Below the pieces are notes generated by a model. That model was not told the origin of the DNA. It made no database searches and saw nothing but the letters and a program-made list of their open reading frames with translations. A program made the translations under genes and the position numbers. 64,000 nucleotides of DNA from Clostridia bacterium (GTDB lineage Bacteria > Bacillota > Clostridia > Christensenellales > Borkfalkiaceae), in contig JAFTVF010000012.1 of NCBI GenBank assembly GCA_017465865.1, forward strand, positions 26,608 through 90,607. Reading direction: 5' to 3'. Every line of letters begins with the position of its first letter. Position 1 is the first letter of the stretch. Positions 56,975-64,000 of this stretch are shown here, one piece after another.

Positions 56975-58678
56975 ATGGACTACAAGAAATATATCGTTGA
57001 AAAATTAAACGTAGAGGGTATGAGCAAAGAGGAACTGTACGATCTGATCGCGTTGCCTCCCAATACCGAAATGGGCGATTACGCTCTGCCTTGCTTCAAA
57101 TTAGCGAAACTGCTGCGCAAAAGCCCCGTAATGATCGCAGAGGATCTGAAAAACAGTATTATGTCTGACACAACAATTACGTCTGACAAAGTACTTGCGG
57201 AAGTGTCCGCGGTGAACGGGTATTTGAATTTCAAGATCAACAAAGACGGGTTCGTACGCGCAACGCTCGATAAGATCCTTAACGAAAAAGAGAAATTCGG
57301 GGCTTCTAACGCGGGTGAGGGAAAGACGATCTGTATCGATTATTCGTCGATCAATATCGCAAAGCCGTTCCATATCGGGCATTTGTCTACGACGGTGCTT
57401 GGTGGGGCGTTGTACCGTATTTTTAATTATCTGGGCTATAAAGCGGTGGGGATCAACCACCTCGGCGATTACGGTACGCAGTTTGGGAAGCTGATTTCCG
57501 CCTACAAGCGTTGGGGGGATAAGGAAACGATCGAAAAGGGCGGTATCCGCGCTTTGAACGAGTTGTACGTAAAATTCCATCAGGAAGCGGAGGTTCACCC
57601 CGAATACGACGACGAAGCGCGCGCGTATTTCAAGAAGATCGAGCAGGGCGACGAGGAATGTCTTGCGCTTTTCCATTGGTTTAAGGAATTGACCTTAAAA
57701 GACGTGCAAAAGATCTACGATATGCTGGATATCCGTTTCGATTCGTACGCGGGCGAGAGCTTTTATTCGGACAAAATGCAGCCCATCGTAGACGAACTCA
57801 AAGAAAAGGGCTTGCTTATCGAAAGCCGCGGCGCGCAGGTCGTAGACCTGGAAGAATACGGCATGTCGCCTTGTATTATTTTGAAATCGGACGGCAGTTC
57901 GCTGTATGCAACGCGGGATATGGCGGCTGCGACCTACCGTAAAAACACCTACGATTTCGACAAATGCCTGTACGTCGTGGCGTATCAGCAAAATTTGCAT
58001 TTCAAGCAGTTTTTCAAGGTGCTTGAACTCATGGGCAAGGACTGGGCGAAAGACCTCGTGCACGTCGCTTACGGTATGGTGTCGTTGGAAGAGGGCACGA
58101 TGTCCACGCGGAAAGGCAACGTGGTGTTCTTGGAAGACGTTATCAATAAGTGTATCGAAAAAGCGTATAAAATCATCGACGAAAAGAACCCCGATTTAGA
58201 GAATAAGCGGGACGTGGCGCAAAAGGTCGGCGTGGGCGCGGTCATTTTCGGCGCGTTGTATAATAATAAGATTAAGGATATCGTATTCTCCTACGACAAG
58301 GTGCTCAATTTCGACGGCGAAACGAGCGTTTACGTGCAATATACCTGCGCGAGAGCAAATTCCGTTCTGCAAAAGGGCGGGGTTGTAACGGCGTACGAAA
58401 TTCCCGAATTGACGGCGGAAGAGATCGAGCTTGTCAAAGCGCTTGCGACCTTCCCTGAAACGGTTTCGGCTGCGGCGGAGAAATACGAGCCGTCGTACGT
58501 CGCGCGGTTTGCGGTGGACGTAGCGCAGAAATTCAATAAATTCTATTTCAACTGCAAGATCCTTGCGGCGGAGGACGAAAAGACGAAGAACTTCCGTTTG
58601 GCGCTCACGAACGCGACCCTGCAAGCACTGAAAAACGCGTTTGCGCTGCTCGGTATCGGCGTGCCCGATAAAATGTAA
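56975..58678 (+). CDS. argS: Arginyl-tRNA synthetase
   Basis: A 567-residue class I synthetase. The N-terminal Add1 domain (residues 1-100), IAKPFHIGHLSTTVLGG with the HIGH motif, NHLGDYGTQFGKL, and GTMSTRKGNVVFLEDV in place of KMSKS are typical, as is the C-terminal anticodon domain ending FALLGIGVPDKM. Inside the N-terminal domain, codons 62-73 (57159-57194) consist of two 18-bp repeat units like those upstream of sigK. The frame is maintained (6 codons per unit). The AEC transporter follows after 18 bp. Confidence 0.96.
   Translation: MDYKKYIVEKLNVEGMSKEELYDLIALPPNTEMGDYALPCFKLAKLLRKSPVMIAEDLKNSIMSDTTITSDKVLAEVSAVNGYLNFKINKDGFVRATLDKILNEKEKFGASNAGEGKTICIDYSSINIAKPFHIGHLSTTVLGGALYRIFNYLGYKAVGINHLGDYGTQFGKLISAYKRWGDKETIEKGGIRALNELYVKFHQEAEVHPEYDDEARAYFKKIEQGDEECLALFHWFKELTLKDVQKIYDMLDIRFDSYAGESFYSDKMQPIVDELKEKGLLIESRGAQVVDLEEYGMSPCIILKSDGSSLYATRDMAAATYRKNTYDFDKCLYVVAYQQNLHFKQFFKVLELMGKDWAKDLVHVAYGMVSLEEGTMSTRKGNVVFLEDVINKCIEKAYKIIDEKNPDLENKRDVAQKVGVGAVIFGALYNNKIKDIVFSYDKVLNFDGETSVYVQYTCARANSVLQKGGVVTAYEIPELTAEEIELVKALATFPETVSAAAEKYEPSYVARFAVDVAQKFNKFYFNCKILAAEDEKTKNFRLALTNATLQALKNAFALLGIGVPDKM
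57159..57194 (+). repeat. Two in-frame 18-bp repeat units inside argS
   Basis: TTATGTCTGACACAACAA (57159-57176) and TTACGTCTGACAAAGTAC (57177-57194) match the consensus TTATGTCTGACATAGTAC; the second shares the 13-mer GTCTGACAAAGTA with the unit at 31555. Translated they give MSDTTITSDKV. Confidence 0.6.
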
Positions 58679-58696
58679 CGGATACGAGGCGAAATC

Positions 58697-59653
58697 ATGG
58701 ATTTGTTCGTACCTATACTCAATCAAATGATTTTTCTCTTTGCGTTTATCCTAATCGGATTTGTACTCAGCAAAGGGAAATTTATTCCCGACAATTCCGC
58801 TTCGGTATTGTCGAGGCTCGAAAATATCCTGTTCGTGCCCGCACTCGTTATGGGTACGTTTATCACCAACTGTACGCCCGAAACCCTGTCCGCGCAATGG
58901 AAAGTACTGCTTGGCGGCGCGGTGCTCGTGCTGGTCATGATCCTGATTTCTTTGCCTCTGGCAAAAGTATGTTTTAAGGAAAAATACCTGCAAAAAATCA
59001 GTACGTACGGTTTGGCGTTTGCAAATTTCGGGTTTATGGGCAACGCGATCATGAAAGGGATTTTCCCCGAACTGTTCTTCAATTACCTCGTATTTACGTT
59101 ACCGTTCTGGTTTATGATCTACGTTTGGGGCGTGCCTACGCTGCTTATCGGCACGGACGAGGGAAAAAGAGGCTTGAAAGCACGGGCAAAGGCTTTTGTC
59201 AACCCGATGTTTATCGGTATGCTTATCGGTATCGTCATCGGGCTTAGCGGTTTGAAATTGCCGAGCGCCGTTTCTTCCGTAATCACGGTATCGGGGGATT
59301 GTATGTCGCCCGTTGCCATGCTGTTGACGGGTATGACGATCGCGAAGATCAATCTTCTGACCCTTCTTAAAAAATGGCGTATCTATCTCGTTACGGCGGT
59401 GAAATTGCTGTTGTTTCCGCTTTTATATATCGGTATCGTCGCGTTTATCCCGTTACATTCGGAAATTATGAAAACAGTTTTGATCTGCGGAATGAACGTC
59501 GCCTGTATGCCGATGGGGCTTAATTCCATCGTCGTTCCCGCGGGCTACGGCAAGGACACGACGGACGCGGCGGGTATGGCGCTCGTTTCGCATACGCTGT
59601 CGGTGGTTACGATACCGCTGATGTATCTGTTGTTCCAAGCCGTGGTGCTGTAA
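58697..59653 (+). CDS. AEC (auxin efflux carrier) family transporter
   Basis: A 318-residue membrane protein with ten hydrophobic segments in two five-helix halves, as in AEC/bile-acid-type permeases. Typical stretches: ILIGFVLSKGKFI at the N-terminus, LENILFVPALVMGTF, FANFGFMGNAIM in the first half crossover and GMNVACMPMGLNSIVVPAGYGKD in the second. Bacterial members include malate and malonate permeases, but the substrate cannot be read from sequence. It is 18 bp after argS; a terminator follows. Confidence 0.87.
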   Translation: MDLFVPILNQMIFLFAFILIGFVLSKGKFIPDNSASVLSRLENILFVPALVMGTFITNCTPETLSAQWKVLLGGAVLVLVMILISLPLAKVCFKEKYLQKISTYGLAFANFGFMGNAIMKGIFPELFFNYLVFTLPFWFMIYVWGVPTLLIGTDEGKRGLKARAKAFVNPMFIGMLIGIVIGLSGLKLPSAVSSVITVSGDCMSPVAMLLTGMTIAKINLLTLLKKWRIYLVTAVKLLLFPLLYIGIVAFIPLHSEIMKTVLICGMNVACMPMGLNSIVVPAGYGKDTTDAAGMALVSHTLSVVTIPLMYLLFQAVVL

Positions 59654-59673
59654 AATATCTTTCCGTTTTCATT

Positions 59674-59701
59674 CCGTCCGCTCTTCGCAGCGGGCGGTTT
59701 T
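59674..59701 (+). terminator. Terminator after the AEC transporter
   Basis: CCGTCCGCT (59674-59682) pairs with AGCGGGCGG (59689-59697, one T-G pair), 6-nt loop, then TTTTC. Confidence 0.8.
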
Positions 59702-59810
59702 CTTATGCGAAAAAGGTCGAAAAATTTCTTTGAAAACTTTCTTTCAAACGGTGGACTTTTTTTACGGAAATATGTTATGATTAAAGATAAGTACGACAGG
59801 AGACGGGGCT

Positions 59811-62201
59811 ATGGCTGAAAAAATCCCTTACGAAAAATTGCTCGCATTACTCGATTCCAAAAAATCGGGCGATCACGACTGGTTTTTATCGCTGTTAGAC
59901 GACGAGAAACAGCGCGCGTATGAAGACGGGCATATGGAAGCGGTGCTGCAAATGCTGCGTATCGCCCGTATCCGTCCGCACAAACGAGCGATCAAGGACG
60001 CCAAAACCGAGATCGAAACGCTGGAACGGGAAGGGAATACGGCGGAAAACTACCGCAAGATCCGAAATCTACTTGCGGAAATTATTGCGGAAGAAGAAAA
60101 AATGCAGGCGTACCGTCCGTTTTTCGACGAGCCGTATTTTGCGCGTATGGACCTGATCGACAACAAAGAGGGCTATAACAGCTATTATATCGGCAAAAAA
60201 GGGGACGTGAAGCTGGAAATCCTCGACTGGCGTACCCCCGTTGCAAGGCGGTATTATCAAAAAAGCTGTTCGACGTTTACGTTTAACGAGTACGAATACA
60301 AAACGGTCCTGCGCCGAGCAATCCGCACGAAAAGCGGTAAAGTCCTCGATTTCAAAAACGAATATCTGTCCTTAAAGGACTATTTATCCGCGGAGGAGAT
60401 CGCCGACCGCGACGAAGAAAATATGCTCGATCCCTATCTTCGGGAGATCATCAAAAACCGCAAGGAAGAACCTGCGGTCAAAGACATTATCGAAACGATA
60501 CAGGAAAAGCAATACGAGATCATTACCCGTCCCGAAAAGGATAATTTCGTGTTACAGGGCTGTGCGGGCAGCGGGAAAACGATGGTCATGCTCCACCGCC
60601 TCAGCTATCTCATGTACAACAACGAGGATATCCGTCCGCGCGACGTGCTGATTATCACGCCCAGCAATTCCTTTAACGCGTTCATAGACGAGCTTTCGGA
60701 AATCCTCGAACTCGAACGGGTGCGTACGCTCACGGCTTACGAATATTTCTTGCAGGTACTCAAAAACGAAAAGATTGACCTGAGCGATAAAATAGACCTT
60801 ACGCAAAAAGAGGACGAAGACTATCTCGCGTACGTGTATTCTCCGAAATTCGTTGCAGACGTTCAGAAAAAACTCGACAAGGTATACGACAATCTCTACG
60901 GACTGTTTACGGGCGAGGAATGTAAAGACTTCATTTCGGACATTATAAAAGAAAGCAACAAACAGATTTTAGCCTACGAAAGCATTAAAAATGCGTCTAT
61001 GCGCGTCCGCCGCGCCGTGCTCGGCGAGATCAAGGAACGCAAAGAGGGCGGTTTGTATTACACGAAGCCGTTCCGTGAACTCATGAACTGTATTTTGGAT
61101 ATCGAGGACTTCTTTAACGGCACGCTCAAAAGCGAGCGCGCGAAATCGCCTGAATATTTCTACCGCCAGATGCTGTCTTTTTACAAGAGTGCGTCGTTCG
61201 CCGTGCGGAGCGCGGAGCGGATCGTTGCCGAGGCGGAAAACTCGCTTGCCGAATTGCGCGTGGCGATCGAAAAGGAAATGCAGGATTTTATGCGGTTCAA
61301 GCAACGCGTCGGCGAAGTAGAAGTATATATCTACGCCGATCGGATCGCCCGCAGAAAAGAACTTCTTGACGAGATCGATAAAATCACGGAAAAAGTCCGC
61401 TGCATCGGCGAAAGCAACACCTCGTTTGCCGAATTTTACCGCTATTTGCGCGGGGAAAAGACCTTTTCGGAGATCGGCGGCGGGGCAAATCTCGTAGATA
61501 TTATTCGGTATTTCTACCGTGAAACGGTGAAGAAATACAAAGCGAAATACGGCATGACTTCGAAAAAAATGTACCGCTCGGACGCGTACGCGCTCTGTAC
61601 GATCTGCGCGGGCGTGTGCGAAAACCTTTCCCCCGTATTTTCTTACGTATTCGTGGACGAGGGGCAGGATATCTCGCCTTGCGAATACCGTTTGCTGCGT
61701 AAGATCAACAAAAAAGCGGCGTTTAATATCTTCGGGGATATCGCGCAAAATATCACGCCTTGGCGGGACGTAAAGGCTTGGCAGGAAACTTTTCCCGATT
61801 TCGGGGTTTTCAGCCTCAACCAAAACTACCGCAACACCAACCAGATCGTGGAGTTCGTATCCTCGTCGCTGGCAGTGGATATGCAATCCATCGGCTACGA
61901 TGGACCGCAGGTAACCAAGATCGCGCCGCGCGGTATCAACGCGTTTTTCAAGGACAAAAAAGGCTTGAAAGCGGTGATTTGTTCGGAGAAAACGAAAGCG
62001 GAATACCTGCGGAAATCGTATAACGATTTGGGAGCAAAGGGGAAAGTTTCCCGTTCCAAGATCAACGTGATGACGGTGTACGAAAGCAAGGGCTTGGAAT
62101 TTACCTCCGTCGCGGTCGTTACGGAAGCGATGACGGACGGAGAAAAATATATCGCTTACACGCGCGCGCTGAACGAGCTTGCGGTAATTGAAAAGAAATA
62201 A
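59811..62201 (+). CDS. helD: UvrD/Rep-like helicase of the HelD type
   Basis: A 796-residue superfamily 1 ATPase. N-terminal ~110 residues are an antiparallel helical arm (residues 60-105), followed by YYIGKKGDVKLEILDWRTPVARRYY, the HelD-specific domain. Helicase motifs: CAGSGKTMVMLHRLS (Walker A), VDEGQDISPCEY, LNQNYRNTNQIVEF, and the C-terminal TVYESKGLEFTSVAVV and AYTRALNEL. HelD removes RNA polymerase from DNA and recycles stalled enzyme in Gram-positive bacteria. A middle region (residues 320-560) is the variable channel-entering arm. RBS AGGAGACGG precedes ATG 59811. Confidence 0.88.
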   Translation: MAEKIPYEKLLALLDSKKSGDHDWFLSLLDDEKQRAYEDGHMEAVLQMLRIARIRPHKRAIKDAKTEIETLEREGNTAENYRKIRNLLAEIIAEEEKMQAYRPFFDEPYFARMDLIDNKEGYNSYYIGKKGDVKLEILDWRTPVARRYYQKSCSTFTFNEYEYKTVLRRAIRTKSGKVLDFKNEYLSLKDYLSAEEIADRDEENMLDPYLREIIKNRKEEPAVKDIIETIQEKQYEIITRPEKDNFVLQGCAGSGKTMVMLHRLSYLMYNNEDIRPRDVLIITPSNSFNAFIDELSEILELERVRTLTAYEYFLQVLKNEKIDLSDKIDLTQKEDEDYLAYVYSPKFVADVQKKLDKVYDNLYGLFTGEECKDFISDIIKESNKQILAYESIKNASMRVRRAVLGEIKERKEGGLYYTKPFRELMNCILDIEDFFNGTLKSERAKSPEYFYRQMLSFYKSASFAVRSAERIVAEAENSLAELRVAIEKEMQDFMRFKQRVGEVEVYIYADRIARRKELLDEIDKITEKVRCIGESNTSFAEFYRYLRGEKTFSEIGGGANLVDIIRYFYRETVKKYKAKYGMTSKKMYRSDAYALCTICAGVCENLSPVFSYVFVDEGQDISPCEYRLLRKINKKAAFNIFGDIAQNITPWRDVKAWQETFPDFGVFSLNQNYRNTNQIVEFVSSSLAVDMQSIGYDGPQVTKIAPRGINAFFKDKKGLKAVICSEKTKAEYLRKSYNDLGAKGKVSRSKINVMTVYESKGLEFTSVAVVTEAMTDGEKYIAYTRALNELAVIEKK

Positions 62202-62228
62202 TTGACGGAAATTTTTCCGTTAAAACGT

Positions 62229-62257
62229 TTGAAAAATTTAGAAAAAAGTGTTATAAT
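62229..62257 (+). promoter_or_regulatory. Predicted promoter of the gyrB/parE-type gene
   Basis: TTGAAA at 62229-62234 and TATAAT at 62252-62257, 17-bp spacing, TGT before the -10; about 80 bp upstream of the start. Confidence 0.78.
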
Positions 62258-62336
62258 AAACTAAAATGGCATATAATGGCATAATTTTTACCTAAAAAGT
62301 CGAAGATTTTACAAAATTCAAGCAGTTGAGGAAAAG

Positions 62337-64000
62337 ATGGCAACGAAAGGCGAAACGAAAATGACAAACGAGGGTTACAGCGCCAAAAATTTAGAGGTGC
62401 TCGAAGGTCTTGACGCGGTGCGTATGCGCCCCGGTATGTATATCGGTTCTACGGGCGTGAAAGGCTTGCACCATATCCTTTGGGAGATCGTAGACAACGC
62501 GATCGACGAGGCGGCGAACGGCCACGCAAACAAAGTAAAAGTAACGCTGCACGCAGACGGCAGCGCTTCCGTTGAAGACAACGGGAGAGGTATCCCCACC
62601 GACATACACCCGAAAGAGAAAGTTTCGGGTGTTCAACTTGTTTTCACGAAATTACACGCAGGCGGTAAGTTCGGTCAGGGCAACTACGAATATTCAGGCG
62701 GTCTGCACGGCGTGGGCGCGTCCGTAACCAACGCGCTTTCCGAATGGCTCTCGGTAGAGGTCTATCGCAACAAGCGTATTTATAAAATGAGCTTCCGTTC
62801 CCATCCGGGTACGGGCAAAAACAAGAACAAGATCATTTCGGGCGACCCCGACGGTCCTTTGGAAGATACGGGTATCCGCACCAACCGTCAAGGCACGTTT
62901 ATCCGTTTCAAGCCGGATACGAGAGTGTTTTCGGAAACGGATTTCGATCTCGAAACGGTAGAAGAACGCTTGAAACAGCTCGCGTTTTTGAATCGCGGCG
63001 TAGAAATCACGATCATCGACGAGCGTATCTCCATGGCGGAAGTGCGCCGCAGCCGCGCCGCGTTCGGAGAAGAAAACGATAACGAAGAGGGCGCGGAGGA
63101 AACGACCGAACAAGCAACCGAACAAGTCGGTATGTTCGGCGACGAACCGCAACAGTCTTTGTTTAGTGCCGTGGACGAGCTGGCGCTGGAAAGCGAGCCG
63201 TATCGCGCGGTATTCAAATTCGACGGCGGTATTTCCGACTACGTAAAGAGTTTGAGCGAGGGCGAGAAAAAGCTCTATCCCCAGCCCATTTATTATTCCA
63301 CGGAGAAAAACGGCGTACAGGTGGAGTTTGCAATCCAGCACACCACCGATTATCGGCAGAAAATCTTCTCGTTCGTAAACAATATCCCCACGCCCGACGG
63401 CGGTTACCACGAAGTGGGCTTTAAGATGGGCTTGACGAGGGTATTAAACGATTACGCGCGAAGCAACGGCTTCCTCAAAGATAAGGACTCGAATTTCCAA
63501 GGCGACGATTTCGGCGAGGGGCTTATGGCTGTATTGTCCGTAAAGCTCGCCGTCGTACAGTTCGAGGGGCAGACGAAGACCAAGCTCGGCAACACCGAAG
63601 CCCGTTCGGCTGTCGAGGGCGCGGTCGTCGAGGGCTTTAACGCGTTCAAGGATATCCGCGGTTATAAAAAGACCATGGAAGAGATCATCAAAAAGGCGCA
63701 GGGCGCGGCAAAAACCCGTATCGCGTCTAAGGAAGCCATCGAAAATATCCGTAAGACGAAAAAGCTCGACGGACTGACCTTGATCGGCAAGCTCGCAGGC
63801 TGTTCGGGCAGAAAACCCGAGCTGAACGAAATGTTTATCGTAGAGGGCGACTCGGCAGGCGGTACGGCGAAACAGGCGCGCGTTCGGCAAACGCAGTCGA
63901 TTTTACCCTTGCGCGGTAAGCCTCTGAACGTAGAGAAAAAGAAGCTGTCGCAGATCCTCGAAAACGAAGAGATCCGTACGATGATCAGCGCGATCGGCGC
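62337..64000 (+). CDS. Type IIA DNA topoisomerase subunit B (GyrB/ParE), 3' truncated
   Basis: An open frame from ATG 62337 (GAGG upstream) to the window edge, 554 codons visible. GHKL ATPase: LEGLDAVRMRPGMYIGST, EIVDNAIDEA, EDNGRGIPTD, GGKFGQGNYEYSGGLHGVGASV. The TOPRIM start FIVEGDSAGGTAKQAR and LPLRGKPLNVEK are present. About 45 residues (243-290), rich in Glu, Gln and Asp, interrupt the transducer domain after VRRSRAAFG; most GyrB and ParE lack this. GyrB versus ParE cannot be settled without the C-terminus or the partner gene. It has its own promoter. Confidence 0.9.
   Translation, partial: MATKGETKMTNEGYSAKNLEVLEGLDAVRMRPGMYIGSTGVKGLHHILWEIVDNAIDEAANGHANKVKVTLHADGSASVEDNGRGIPTDIHPKEKVSGVQLVFTKLHAGGKFGQGNYEYSGGLHGVGASVTNALSEWLSVEVYRNKRIYKMSFRSHPGTGKNKNKIISGDPDGPLEDTGIRTNRQGTFIRFKPDTRVFSETDFDLETVEERLKQLAFLNRGVEITIIDERISMAEVRRSRAAFGEENDNEEGAEETTEQATEQVGMFGDEPQQSLFSAVDELALESEPYRAVFKFDGGISDYVKSLSEGEKKLYPQPIYYSTEKNGVQVEFAIQHTTDYRQKIFSFVNNIPTPDGGYHEVGFKMGLTRVLNDYARSNGFLKDKDSNFQGDDFGEGLMAVLSVKLAVVQFEGQTKTKLGNTEARSAVEGAVVEGFNAFKDIRGYKKTMEEIIKKAQGAAKTRIASKEAIENIRKTKKLDGLTLIGKLAGCSGRKPELNEMFIVEGDSAGGTAKQARVRQTQSILPLRGKPLNVEKKKLSQILENEEIRTMISAIG

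Noticed and set aside
57695-58063. Minus-strand ORFs in argS
   Set aside because: Shadow frames without start signals or domains.

Overview
The window looks like a chromosome segment of an anaerobic, low-to-mid-GC, spore-forming Clostridia-type Firmicute, probably an uncultured gut-type lineage. Support: whiA-dnaE-pfkA and miaB-mutS-mutL-miaA gene orders, a pro-sigma-K gene with a sigma-E/SpoIIID-like upstream region, Gram-positive promoters (TTGACA/TATAAT with frequent TGn extension), class A-like RNase P RNA, and many oxygen-sensitive Fe-S enzymes. Gene assignments rest on motif recognition by eye; no database search was run.

Layout. 1-6.3 kb: murB (5' cut), a PHP hydrolase, whiA and dnaE. 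6.3-9.3 kb: pfkA, a PfkB-type sugar-phosphate kinase, a probable structured RNA and a DUF308-like membrane protein. 9.4-22.1 kb: one 12-gene operon with a single good promoter and one strong terminator: LDH/MDH-family dehydrogenase, fumarase, HdrB-HdrC-HdrA, an MvhD/FlxD-like subunit, three Flx-like subunits, an Fe-S subunit, a soluble fumarate reductase flavoprotein and an AspT/SucE-like exporter. Together these could form a malate-fumarate-succinate branch linked to NADH-driven flavin-based electron bifurcation. 22.1-25.4 kb: tRNA-Ser, pyk (minus), rnpB and sigK. 25.5-28.9 kb: an Fe-S scaffold-like/GGGtGRT pair, a BspA-like lipoprotein, and tRNA-Val with degenerate copies.

29-31.7 kb holds a PadR-like winged-helix protein with a very long coiled coil and four C-terminal membrane segments, flanked by parS-like palindromes. 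31.7-42 kb: acyl-ACP thioesterase, argJ, a leader with a small ORF and terminator, carA, a carB-dapF fusion, a membrane protein, cysteine desulfurase and thiI. The CarA glutaminase Cys and His are replaced, and the fused DapF lacks its first catalytic Cys. 42-53 kb: a class A PBP (minus), miaB, mutS, mutL, miaA, a YnbB-like PLP enzyme and a GrpB-family protein. 53-64 kb: ung, mtnN and a phosphopantetheinyl transferase (minus), a C_GCAxxG_C_C protein, ychF (minus), argS, an AEC transporter, a HelD-like helicase and a 3'-truncated gyrB/parE.

The least explained items are the membrane-tethered PadR protein, an 18-bp palindromic repeat (consensus TTATGTCTGACATAGTAC) found before sigK, padR and ynbB and inside argS, the carA/carB-dapF locus with missing catalytic residues, and the fumarate-linked Hdr/Flx operon.
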